The notes under the pieces are model-generated. The model did not search any database and had not been told where the DNA came from. It saw only the letters and a program-made list of their open reading frames with translations. Positions 26,824-34,565 of a stretch of 56,890 bases of DNA are shown piece after piece. The stretch lies in NCBI RefSeq assembly GCF_014837105.1, contig NZ_JACSPO010000008.1, positions 35,293-92,182 on the forward strand, written 5' to 3'. Both the position numbers and the translations under genes were made by a program. Every line of letters starts with the position of its first letter. The stretch's first letter is position 1. Source of the DNA: Oceanitalea stevensii. GTDB lineage: Bacteria; Actinomycetota; Actinomycetes; Actinomycetales; Actinomycetaceae.

Positions 26824-29800
26824 GTGACGACCTCTTCCGTCCCACGACCACCGCGGCCCGCCGGAGGCCGACGACGAGGCGCACTCGTGCCCACGCTCGT
26901 CGTCCTCGCGGTCCTCGCGGCGATCCTCATGATCACCGCCCAGTTCTGGACGGAGGTGCTGTGGTTCTCGCACCTGGACTTCGAGGAGGTCCTGTGGCGG
27001 GAGTGGATCACCCGTGCGGTGCTCTTCGCCATCGGCTTCCTCGTCATGGGCGTGTCCGTCTGGCTCGGGCTGCGCCTGGCCTACCGCTCGCGTCCCATCT
27101 ACGCGCCGGTCACCCCTGAGCAGCAGAACCTCGACCGCTACCGCGAGAGCGTGGAGCCGCTGCGCCGCCTCGTGATGATCGGCGCCCCGATCGTGCTGGG
27201 CATCTTCTCGGGCATCTCCGCGAGCGGGAACTGGCGCTCGGTGCTCATGTGGCTCAACCGCGAGCCCTTCGGCACCACCGACCCGGAGTTCGGCATCGAC
27301 GTCGGTTTCTTCGTCTTCACCCTGCCGGTCCTGCGCACGCTCGTCTCCTTCCTCATGACGGTCGTCCTCATCGCGCTGGTCGCCTCGCTCGTCACGCACT
27401 ACCTCTACGGCGGCATCCAGCTCGCCGGCCGTCCCCAGCGGGTGACGCGCGCGGCGCGGGTCCAGCTGTCGGTCATGGCCGCCGTCTTCGTCCTCCTCAT
27501 CGGGGCGAACTACTGGCTGGACCGCTACTCGCTGCTCGTCGGCCAGAACGACCGCTTCGCCGGTGCGTCCTACGCCGACATCAACGCCAACCTGCCGGGC
27601 CGCGAGATCCTCGCCGTCATCGCGGTCATCATCGCGATCCTCTTCATCGTCGCCGCCTTCCGCGGGAGCTGGCTGCTGCCGGCCGCGGGCGTCGGCGTCA
27701 TGATCGTCTCCGGCGTCGTCATCGGCGGGATCTACCCCGCCGTCGTCCAGCGCTTCCAGGTGACGCCCAACGCCGTCGAGGCGGAGTCGCCGTTCATCCA
27801 GCGCAACATCGACGCGACGCTCGTCGCGTACGGCCTGGACGACGTCGAGACCCAGACCTACGACGCCGTCACCGAGGCCGAGGCCGGCCAGCTGCGCAAC
27901 GACTCCGAGTCCACCGCCAGCATCCGGCTCCTCGACCCGAACATCGTCAGCCCCACCTTCCGCCAGCTCCAGCAGAACCGGCAGTACTACGACTTCGCCC
28001 CGACGCTGGCCGTGGACCGCTACGAGATCGACGGCGAGAAGCGCGACACGGTCATCGCGATCCGTGAGCTCAACCAGGACGGCCTGGGCAACGACCAGCG
28101 CACCTGGGTCAACGACCACACGGTCTACACCCACGGCTTCGGCGCGGTCGCCGCGTACGGCAACACCGTCGCCGGGGACGGCCAGCCGGCCTTCTTCGAG
28201 TACGGGATCCCGAGCGTCGGTGAGCTCGGCGAGTACGAGGAGCGGGTCTACTTCGGGCAGAACACCCCGAGCTACTCGATCGTCGGCGCCCCCGAGGGTA
28301 CCGAGCCGTGGGAGCTGGACTACCCGAACGACGACGCCGACCAGGGCCAGGTCAACACCACCTACGAGGGGAACGGCGGGCCGAGCCTGGGCAGCTTCTG
28401 GAACCAGCTGCTCTACGCGATCCGCATGGGCTCGGAGCAGATCCTGTTCTCCGACCGCGTGAACTCCGAGTCGCAGATCCTCTACGACCGCGACCCGCAC
28501 GAGCGCGTCCAGAAGGTCGCGCCCTACCTCACCCTCGACGCGCGCGCCTACCCCGCGATCGTCGACATGGACGGGGACGAGTCGACCCCCAAGGAGCTCG
28601 TGTGGATCGTCGACGGCTACACGACGACGAACGAGTACCCCTACTCGGCCCGTGAGTCCCTCGAGGACGCGACGACCGACGCGCTGACCGACGAGCTCGG
28701 TGGCGTCGTCGTCGGCCCCGCGCCGGAGGAGGTCAACTACATCCGCAACTCCGTCAAGGCGGTCGTCAACGCCTACGACGGCGAGGTGACGCTCTACGAG
28801 TGGGACGAGGAGGACCCGATCCTCCAGACCTGGCAGAACGTCTTCCCCGACCACATCTCCCCGCGGGCGGAGATCAGCGGCGACCTCATGAGCCACCTGC
28901 GCTACCCCGAGGACCTCTTCAAGGTCCAGCGCGAGCTGCTCAGCCGCTACCACGTGACGGACGCGGCCTCCTTCTACTCCGGTGGAAACTTCTGGAACAT
29001 CCCCAACGACCCCACCGCGGGCGAGGGTGTCCCGCAGCCGCCGTACTACCTCACGATGCAGATGCCGGGGCAGGACACCGCGGAGTTCTCGCTCACCTCG
29101 AGCTTCATCCCGGGTGGCCAGACCGACCGCAACATCCTCACCGGCTTCCTCGCGGTGGACTCGGAGACCGGCAACACCGCGGGTGAGGTGAGAGAGGGCT
29201 TCGGGCAGCTGCGGCTCCTCGAGCTGCCCTCGGACGTCACGGTGCCCGGCCCGGGCCAGGTGCAGAACACCTTCAACTCCAACCCGACGATCTCCACCGA
29301 GCTCAACCTGCTCCAGCAGGGTGGCTCGCAGGTGCTGCACGGCAACCTCCTCACCGTCCCGGTGGGCGGCGGCCTGCTCTACGTGCAGCCGGTCTACGTC
29401 CAGGCCTCGGCCGGCACGCAGTACCCGCTCCTGCAGTACGTGCTCGTCGCCTTCGGTGACGAGATCGGCTTCGCGCCGACGCTCACCGAGGCGCTCGACC
29501 AGGTCTTCGGTGGTGACTCGGGTGCCGAGGGCGGGGACGCCGACGTCGTCGACGAGACCCCCGACGGCGAGGCACCCGAGGGGGAGACGCCCGAGGGCAC
29601 CACGGAGGTCGACGCCGCGGCGCAGGAGCGCCTCACCCAGGCGCTGGCCGACGCGAACCAGGCCCTCCAGGACGGCCAGGCGGCCCTCACCGAGGGTGAC
29701 TGGACGACCTACGGCGAGGCGCAGTCCCGCCTCCAGGCCGCGCTCGCGGAGGCGGCCGAGGCCCAGCAGGAGCTCGACGCCGCCGCGGCGGGCGAGGTCC

Positions 29801-29898
29801 CTGCGCCCGAGGACGGCGCGACACCGCCGGCCGACGGTGAGGGCGAGGCGCCCGCCGACGGCACACCGCCCGAGGGCGGCGACGACGGCGGAGGCTGA
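26824..29898 (+). CDS. UPF0182-family integral membrane protein
   Basis: A 1024-residue protein. Seven predicted membrane helices occupy roughly residues 20-320. The large, mostly soluble remainder (about 330-890) contains the family-typical LRNDSESTASIRLLDPN and FYSGGNFWNIPNDP segments. The C-terminal 110 residues are a low-complexity Glu/Gly/Pro/Ala region with a short helical stretch (LTQALADANQALQDGQ). Length and layout match Rv3193c-type UPF0182 proteins; no biochemical function is established. The GTG at 26824 is preceded by GAAGGTG. A hairpin follows at 29912-29947. Confidence 0.9.
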   Translation: MTTSSVPRPPRPAGGRRRGALVPTLVVLAVLAAILMITAQFWTEVLWFSHLDFEEVLWREWITRAVLFAIGFLVMGVSVWLGLRLAYRSRPIYAPVTPEQQNLDRYRESVEPLRRLVMIGAPIVLGIFSGISASGNWRSVLMWLNREPFGTTDPEFGIDVGFFVFTLPVLRTLVSFLMTVVLIALVASLVTHYLYGGIQLAGRPQRVTRAARVQLSVMAAVFVLLIGANYWLDRYSLLVGQNDRFAGASYADINANLPGREILAVIAVIIAILFIVAAFRGSWLLPAAGVGVMIVSGVVIGGIYPAVVQRFQVTPNAVEAESPFIQRNIDATLVAYGLDDVETQTYDAVTEAEAGQLRNDSESTASIRLLDPNIVSPTFRQLQQNRQYYDFAPTLAVDRYEIDGEKRDTVIAIRELNQDGLGNDQRTWVNDHTVYTHGFGAVAAYGNTVAGDGQPAFFEYGIPSVGELGEYEERVYFGQNTPSYSIVGAPEGTEPWELDYPNDDADQGQVNTTYEGNGGPSLGSFWNQLLYAIRMGSEQILFSDRVNSESQILYDRDPHERVQKVAPYLTLDARAYPAIVDMDGDESTPKELVWIVDGYTTTNEYPYSARESLEDATTDALTDELGGVVVGPAPEEVNYIRNSVKAVVNAYDGEVTLYEWDEEDPILQTWQNVFPDHISPRAEISGDLMSHLRYPEDLFKVQRELLSRYHVTDAASFYSGGNFWNIPNDPTAGEGVPQPPYYLTMQMPGQDTAEFSLTSSFIPGGQTDRNILTGFLAVDSETGNTAGEVREGFGQLRLLELPSDVTVPGPGQVQNTFNSNPTISTELNLLQQGGSQVLHGNLLTVPVGGGLLYVQPVYVQASAGTQYPLLQYVLVAFGDEIGFAPTLTEALDQVFGGDSGAEGGDADVVDETPDGEAPEGETPEGTTEVDAAAQERLTQALADANQALQDGQAALTEGDWTTYGEAQSRLQAALAEAAEAQQELDAAAAGEVPAPEDGATPPADGEGEAPADGTPPEGGDDGGG

Positions 29899-29911
29899 CC
29901 CGGCCCGGTAG

Positions 29912-29947
29912 TCCGGCGGGTGGTGAGTCACCTCACTGCCCGCCGGA
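29912..29947 (+). terminator. terminator after the UPF0182 gene
   Basis: TCCGGCGGG pairs with CCCGCCGGA, with a further GTGAG/CTCAC inner stem and a four-base loop. Confidence 0.7.
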
Positions 29948-29977
29948 TTGCCACCGGGGGTCGCCGCCGCGTAGGGT
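29948..29977 (+). promoter_or_regulatory. promoter of the initiator tRNA gene
   Basis: -35 TTGCCA (29948-29953), 18-base spacer, -10 TAGGGT (29972-29977). The predicted start is about six bases before the mature tRNA. It begins directly after the preceding terminator. Confidence 0.65.
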
Positions 29978-29989
29978 GGTGACTACCGA

Positions 29990-30066
29990 CGCGGGGTGGA
30001 GCAGTTCGGTAGCTCGCCGGGCTCATAACCCGGAGGTCGCAGGTTCAAATCCTGCCCCCGCTACCA
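29990..30066 (+). tRNA. initiator tRNA-fMet (CAU)
   Basis: A 77-nt tRNA with encoded CCA. The anticodon CAU sits in GGGCTCATAACCC, giving the three G-C pairs at the anticodon-stem base that mark initiators. Acceptor arms CGCGGGG and CCCCGCT leave C1 opposite U72 unpaired, the other initiator hallmark. The T-loop GGTTCAAATCC is standard. Confidence 0.97.
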
Positions 30067-30068
30067 GG

Positions 30069-30100
30069 AGAAGGCCCCGCCCATCAGGTCCGGGCCTTCT
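30069..30100 (+). terminator. terminator after tRNA-fMet
   Basis: AGAAGGCCC pairs with GGGCCTTCT around a 14-base loop, three bases after the CCA end. Confidence 0.7.
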
Positions 30101-30129
30101 GCGTTCCCCGGGCGCCCGGCGCCGGCCGG

Positions 30130-31638
30130 TCAGGCGGCGCCGAGCCAGGTGAGCAGGAGCAGGCAGACGTCGTCGTGGCCCTCCCCGGCAGGGAGCATCC
30201 GCTCGGTCACCGAGCGCACCGCCGCGCCCGGCTCGAGCGCCCGGCTCCGCGCGCCCACGGCGACGAGCTCGTCGAGGCGGGTGGGCAGCGGACGGTCGCG
30301 CCGCTCCACGAGTCCGTCGGTGTACAGGAGCAGCCGGTCACCGGGCACGAGGTCCACGGCCGCCTCCGGGCGCTCGCTGCCGGGCACGTTGAGTCCTAGG
30401 GGCGTGGAGCGCCCGTCCCACACGAGCCGGGGCGTGCCGTCGCGCTCGAGGAGCAGCGGCGGCAGGTGGCCGGCGCAGGCGAAGCGGAAGCGCCCGGTGC
30501 GCAGGTCGAGCTCGCCGTAGAGGACGGTGGCGGAGGTGGAGTCCGGGACGCGCTGGACGAAGGTGTCCAGGGCGCCGAGCACCCGGGCGGGGCCCACGTC
30601 GGGACCGGCGAGCGCCCGGACGGCGCTGCGCAGCTGCCCCATGGCGATGGCGGCGTCCAGCCCGCGGCCCACGACGTCGCCGATGGCGACCCCCAGGACG
30701 TCGTCGTCGAGGTGGAAGGCGTCGTGCCAGTCCCCGCCCACCTCGAGGGACTCCACGCCCGGGCGGTACGCCGTCGTCACGTCCACGCGCGCGTCCTGCG
30801 GCAGGGGAGCGGTGAGGAGCGCCTGCTGGAGCTGGTGGGCGATCGCGGCGCTGCGGTCGAAGAGACCCGCCCGGTCCAGGGCGGCGCCCGCCTGCTGGCC
30901 GACGGCGGTGAGCACGGCGAGGTCCGGCGGCTCGGCGCCCGCGCCGTCGTCGGGCAGGAGGGACAGCACCCCGTGCAGCCCCGACTGCCCGTGGAGCGGG
31001 ACGAGGACACGGCCGTCGGCGACGACCGCGGCGCGCGGCCACGAACGCGCGGGCAGGGGCCCGGTGCTGCCGGCCTCCTCGCCCGTGGCCGAGTGGGGGA
31101 CCAGCCTGCCCGCGGGGTCGGTGAGCCAGCACGTCGCCGCGCGCGCGGCGAGGGAGGGCGTGGTGCGCAGCAGGGCAGCGGCCACCCCGTCCCGGCCGAC
31201 CGCGGCCGAGAGGGCGGCGGTGACGTCCTGGAGGACCCGCGTGCGCTCGGCGGCGGACTCGGCGTCCTTCCGCGCGGCCAGCAGCTCGCGCTCGTAGCGG
31301 GAGCGGTCCCGCGCGCTGGAGACGGAGACCCGCACGCGGCCGTCGGGGGCCACGACGGCGGTCATGAGCACGGGGACGCGGCCGCCCGGGCCGCGCAGCT
31401 CGAGCGCCACCTCCTCGGCCCGGCCCTCGACGTGCAGCAGCGGGGACAGGTGGGTCTCCCAGTAGATCCGCCCGCCCACCGAGAGGAGCTGGCTCAGGCG
31501 CACCCGCCCGAGCACCTCGGCCGCGGGCCGCCCGACCCACTGGAGGAAGGTCGCGTTGGCGTCGAGGACCGTGCCGTCGTCGGCCAGGACGAGCAGGCCG
31601 CTCGGTGCCTCGTCCCAGGCGGCAGCGCGGTCGTTCAC
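30130..31638 (-). CDS. PAS-GAF-PP2C (SpoIIE) phosphatase, RsbP-like
   Basis: A 502-residue serine/threonine phosphatase. Domain order: N-terminal PAS (about residues 5-120, LLVLADDGTVLDANATFLQW), a short coiled linker (RYERELLAARKDAESAAE), a GAF domain (about 160-300), then a SpoIIE-type PP2C domain with GGDWHDAF, IGDVVGRGLDAA and the C-terminal GHDDVCLLLL metal-ligand motif. In Bacillus subtilis the PAS-PP2C protein RsbP with its hydrolase partner RsbQ dephosphorylates an anti-anti-sigma factor on energy stress. The GTG start overlaps the stop of the RsbQ-like gene (GTGA). No RsbV/RsbW homologues occur in the window. Confidence 0.88.
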   Translation of the reverse strand: MNDRAAAWDEAPSGLLVLADDGTVLDANATFLQWVGRPAAEVLGRVRLSQLLSVGGRIYWETHLSPLLHVEGRAEEVALELRGPGGRVPVLMTAVVAPDGRVRVSVSSARDRSRYERELLAARKDAESAAERTRVLQDVTAALSAAVGRDGVAAALLRTTPSLAARAATCWLTDPAGRLVPHSATGEEAGSTGPLPARSWPRAAVVADGRVLVPLHGQSGLHGVLSLLPDDGAGAEPPDLAVLTAVGQQAGAALDRAGLFDRSAAIAHQLQQALLTAPLPQDARVDVTTAYRPGVESLEVGGDWHDAFHLDDDVLGVAIGDVVGRGLDAAIAMGQLRSAVRALAGPDVGPARVLGALDTFVQRVPDSTSATVLYGELDLRTGRFRFACAGHLPPLLLERDGTPRLVWDGRSTPLGLNVPGSERPEAAVDLVPGDRLLLYTDGLVERRDRPLPTRLDELVAVGARSRALEPGAAVRSVTERMLPAGEGHDDVCLLLLTWLGAA

Positions 31639-32432
31639 GCCGACAGGTACGCCTTCATCGCCGCGACCAGCTGGTCCGGGGCGCTGAGGTTCGGGCAGTG
31701 CCCCACGGCGTCGAGGACGGTGAAGTCGCTGTTCGGCAGGTGGTCGCGGACGTACTCGCCCACCTCCATGGGCGCGATGACGTCCTCGCGGCACTGGACG
31801 ACGAGCGCCGGGGTCGTGACCTCCGGCAGGTCCGCCCGGTTGTCGGAGAGGAAGGTCGTGCGGGCGAAGCGGCGCGCGAGGGTGGGGTCGGTGCGGCAGA
31901 ACCTCGACGTGAGCTCCTCACCGAGCTCGGGGCGGTCGGGCACGCCCATGATGACCGGGGCGATGTGGGCCGACCAGCCGAGGTAGTTGTCGTCCATCGT
32001 CTCGAGGAGCTCGTCGATCTCCTCCTGGCTGAAGCCGCCGCGGTAGTCGCCGTCGTCGATGTAGCGGGGGCTGGGACCCACGAGGACGAGCCGGTCGACG
32101 AGCTCGGGCCGCTCGCGGGCGGCGAGGAGGCCGATCATCGCGCTCACGGAGTGGCCGACGAGGACGACGGGCCCGGCGTCGAGGGCGTCGATGATCTCGA
32201 CGACGTCCTGCGCGTAGCCCTCGAGGCGGGCGTGCCGGGCGGCGTCGTAGGCGGACGCGTCGGAGCCGCCGGCGCCGACGTGGTCGAAGAGCGCCACCCG
32301 GTGCGTCGCCTCGAAGTGAGGGACGACGAGGCGCCACATCTGCTGGTCGCAGCCGAAGCCGTGCGCCAGCACCATGGTGGGGCCGTCTGCCGTGCCGCTC
32401 ACCCGGACGTTGTTCCGCTCGAGGACATCCAC
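31635..32432 (-). CDS. rsbQ: RsbQ-like alpha/beta hydrolase
   Basis: A 265-residue alpha/beta hydrolase. Catalytic triad: Ser95 in VGHSVSAM, Asp217 in REDVIAP and His245 in VGHCPNL, almost the same spacing as B. subtilis RsbQ. The N terminus (NNVRVSGTADGPTMVLAHGFGCDQ) is typical of RsbQ and of the related plant strigolactone/karrikin receptors. RsbQ supplies or processes a small ligand sensed by the PAS domain of its phosphatase partner. It is coupled by a four-base overlap to the RsbP-like gene. The GTG start at 32432 follows a TAATGT hexamer by seven bases. Confidence 0.88.
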   Translation of the reverse strand: MDVLERNNVRVSGTADGPTMVLAHGFGCDQQMWRLVVPHFEATHRVALFDHVGAGGSDASAYDAARHARLEGYAQDVVEIIDALDAGPVVLVGHSVSAMIGLLAARERPELVDRLVLVGPSPRYIDDGDYRGGFSQEEIDELLETMDDNYLGWSAHIAPVIMGVPDRPELGEELTSRFCRTDPTLARRFARTTFLSDNRADLPEVTTPALVVQCREDVIAPMEVGEYVRDHLPNSDFTVLDAVGHCPNLSAPDQLVAAMKAYLSA

Positions 32433-32439
32433 GAGGCCG

Positions 32440-32445
32440 ACATTA
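32440..32445 (-). promoter_or_regulatory. -10 element of the rsbQ-like gene (leaderless)
   Basis: TAATGT on the minus strand, seven bases before the GTG start. Confidence 0.5.
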
Positions 32446-32467
32446 CGGCACGGCGGCCCGCCCTGGA

Positions 32468-33592
32468 TCAGACCGGGGCGGGCAGCGGGAAGGACCGGTC
32501 GGCGAAGAAGATGCTCCGGGCCGCGCGCTGCCCCGGCGGGGTGCGCAGGGCCGCGAAGGTCGCCTCCATGGCGCCCGGGGAGCGCACGAGGCCCATGGCG
32601 CGCCGCATCGCCACCCGCCCGCGGAACCGCCGGCGCAGCGCGGCGCCGTCGTAGGAGCGCAGGGCCCCGGCGTCACCGCTCGTCAGGGCGTCGTCGAGGG
32701 CGTCCGCGGCGTGCTCGGACAGGCGCAGGCACGGGTCCAGGCCGCCGGCCGTCAGTGGGGACACGGCCCCGGCGGCGTCCCCGACGAGCAGCCCGCGCGG
32801 GGAGCTGATGCGCCGCAGCAGCCCGCCCACCGGGATGGGGCCGCCGCGGCGCTCGACGGCGTCCGGGCGGGACGGCAGGCCGGGCGCCACGGCCGCGAGG
32901 TCGCGCATCGCGCGCCACACGCCGTCGGGGTAGCGGGAGCCGTAGCCGGCGGTGCCGAGGTGGACGTGCTCGCCGTCGTCGACGACCCAGCCGAGGTAGC
33001 CCGGGGCGAGCCGGGGGTGCAGGACGCAGTGGAAGGCCGGCACCTCGGTGCCCGCGCTCGCGAACACCTCCTCGGCGCCGACGAGAAGTCGCTCGTTGCG
33101 GTCCAGGTGCAGGTCGCGCGCCACCCGGGAACGGGCGCCGTCGGCCCCGACGACGAACCGTGCGTGGGCCACGGACGGTGCGCCGTCGCTGCCCACGAGC
33201 TGCGCCGCGCCGTCGGCGTACCCGGCGTAGCGGGTGCCGAGGAGGACCCGGGCGCCGGCCTCCCGGGCCCGGTCGGTGAAGGCCGCGTAGAGCCCGGGCA
33301 TGTCCCCGACACGGAACTCGTCACGGTCGCTGTCCAGGACGACGGGCCGGCGCAGGCTCGGCGGGTAGAGCGCCACCCGCCGGATCGGCGGTCCGAGGCG
33401 GTCCTCGGGGAGCGCGAAGTCGTCCAGGGTGCGGCGCACGAAGATGCCGGTGGTGCGGACCGCCCGGCCGAGGTCGGTGCGCTTGTCGACGACACTCACC
33501 GCGTGCCCGCGTCCGGCGAGCAGCGCGGCCACGTGCAGCCCCGCGAGACCCGCACCGACGACGAGGACGTCGGTGTCCCACGCGGCGCTCAC
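32468..33592 (-). CDS. geranylgeranyl reductase-like FAD oxidoreductase
   Basis: A 374-residue FAD-dependent oxidoreductase of the GGR/UbiH-like superfamily. Seen: N-terminal DVLVVGAGLAGLHVAALLA, the FAD-contact motif VVGADGARSRVAR, and a third motif GLLVGDAAGAVSPLTAGGL with the GD pair that contacts ribityl phosphate. Family members reduce isoprenoid chains of menaquinones or lipids, or hydroxylate aromatics; which applies here is unclear. The GTG start overlaps the stop of the small HTH gene (GTGA). The gene ends 35 bp before the rsbQ-like start. Confidence 0.8.
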   Translation of the reverse strand: MSAAWDTDVLVVGAGLAGLHVAALLAGRGHAVSVVDKRTDLGRAVRTTGIFVRRTLDDFALPEDRLGPPIRRVALYPPSLRRPVVLDSDRDEFRVGDMPGLYAAFTDRAREAGARVLLGTRYAGYADGAAQLVGSDGAPSVAHARFVVGADGARSRVARDLHLDRNERLLVGAEEVFASAGTEVPAFHCVLHPRLAPGYLGWVVDDGEHVHLGTAGYGSRYPDGVWRAMRDLAAVAPGLPSRPDAVERRGGPIPVGGLLRRISSPRGLLVGDAAGAVSPLTAGGLDPCLRLSEHAADALDDALTSGDAGALRSYDGAALRRRFRGRVAMRRAMGLVRSPGAMEATFAALRTPPGQRAARSIFFADRSFPLPAPV

Positions 33593-33810
33593 GGCGCCGG
33601 CGTCCCGTCCGGCTCCCAGCGCAGCAGGTCGCCCGGCTGGCACTCGAGCGCCTCGCACAGCGCCTCGAGGGTGGTGAAGCGGACGGCCTTGGCGCGGCCG
33701 TTCTTGAGCACCGCGAGGTTCGCGGGCGTGATGCCCACCCGCTCGGCCAGCGTCCCGACCGACATCTTCCGGCGGGCGAGCATGACGTCGATGTCGACGA
33801 CGATGGGCAC
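33589..33810 (-). CDS. small XRE-type HTH regulator (YozG family)
   Basis: A 73-residue Cro/CI-type helix-turn-helix protein made of little more than the DNA-binding domain: MLARRKMSVGTLAERVGITP, then NLAVLKNGRAKAVRFTTLEA and ALECQPGDLLRW. YozG-type regulators are usually encoded next to DUF2975 membrane proteins, as here: its GTG follows the DUF2975 stop with no gap. It may regulate the operon through the palindrome at 34351-34367. Confidence 0.85.
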   Translation of the reverse strand: MPIVVDIDVMLARRKMSVGTLAERVGITPANLAVLKNGRAKAVRFTTLEALCEALECQPGDLLRWEPDGTPAP

Positions 33811-34317
33811 CTAGATCACCTCGTCGAGCTCGGAGCGCAGGTGCTCGGCGCGGGCGGCGGTCTCGACCGCCTGGACGAGCAGCGTCCGCATGACGTAGAC
33901 GACGAGCGCCACGCCGCCGACGACGAGCGCGATGCCGCAGATGAACCCGACGACGCCGGGCGCGACCTCGTCCCCGGGCGTCGTGCGGTTGACGACGGCG
34001 AAGGTCACCGCGACGGCGAGGATGAGCACCGACGCCGCCGCGATGGCGCCGATGACGACGTCGACGTAGCGGAACGCGCCCGTGGAGAAGACGGTGCCAC
34101 GGCGCACCATCCCCAGCAGGCGCAGGATGCACACGGCGATGACCTGGAGGCACGCGACCCCGAGGAGGAGGCTGGCGGCGAAGGCCACCCGGGGGGCGGT
34201 GGCCAGGCCGTCGAGATCGACCCACAGCAGCGGCAGCAGGACCGCCTGGACGACGACGGACCCGAGCAGTGCGACGGCGATGACGAGCTGGAGCACGCGG
34301 ACGGCGTACCTGCCCAT
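33811..34317 (-). CDS. DUF2975 membrane protein
   Basis: A 168-residue protein with four predicted membrane helices (starting near residues 9, 44, 85 and 122) and a charged C terminus (ARAEHLRSELDEVI). It matches DUF2975, a family of unknown function paired with YozG HTH regulators. A strong AAGGAGG lies before the ATG. Together with the HTH and the reductase gene it forms an operon with zero or four-base overlaps. Confidence 0.83.
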   Translation of the reverse strand: MGRYAVRVLQLVIAVALLGSVVVQAVLLPLLWVDLDGLATAPRVAFAASLLLGVACLQVIAVCILRLLGMVRRGTVFSTGAFRYVDVVIGAIAAASVLILAVAVTFAVVNRTTPGDEVAPGVVGFICGIALVVGGVALVVYVMRTLLVQAVETAARAEHLRSELDEVI

Positions 34318-34350
34318 GGAGGCCTCCTTGAATCGAGCGACGATGGGAAT

Positions 34351-34367
34351 CTATCGAGACTCGATAG
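34351..34367. promoter_or_regulatory. palindromic operator upstream of the DUF2975/HTH operon
   Basis: CTATCGA-GAC-TCGATAG, a perfect seven-base-arm dyad 34 bp upstream of the DUF2975 ATG, with another TCGA half-site nearby. Probably bound by the YozG-like protein or another regulator; it also lies 29 bp before the ABC-F promoter. Confidence 0.5.
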
Positions 34368-34384
34368 GTGCTGGCAAGGGGGGT

Positions 34385-34425
34385 GAGTAATTCGGTTGCC
34401 CCGAGCGGCCCCGGCGGCGCAGGCT
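34385..34425 (+). promoter_or_regulatory. WhiB7-type promoter of the ABC-F gene
   Basis: AT-rich GAGTAATT (34385-34392), three bases, -35 TTGCCC (34396-34401), 18-base spacer, -10-like CAGGCT (34420-34425). This is the same arrangement and the same -35 as the whiB7 promoter in this window. WhiB7 control is inference. Confidence 0.5.
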
Positions 34426-34479
34426 GTGCGGGTCCCCGCGGAGTGCCCCGCGCGAGAGGGACGGACGAGAGGACCAGCG

Positions 34480-34515
34480 ATGACAGACCTGCGGAGCGCC
34501 CCGCCAGCGCGCTGA
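34480..34515 (+). CDS. short upstream ORF in the ABC-F leader (11 codons)
   Basis: An ATG preceded by GAGAGGA encodes MTDLRSAPPAR and stops 50 bases before the ABC-F start. GC-rich pairing potential (GGGCGCGGCG with CCGCCGCCC) follows. Attenuation by antibiotic-stalled ribosomes at such frames is known for ABC-F genes, but here it is only suggested by the layout. Confidence 0.35.
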   Translation: MTDLRSAPPAR

Positions 34516-34565
34516 CGCCCCCACGGGCGCGGCGCGACGTCCCGCCGCCCCGAAAGGTCCTCACC

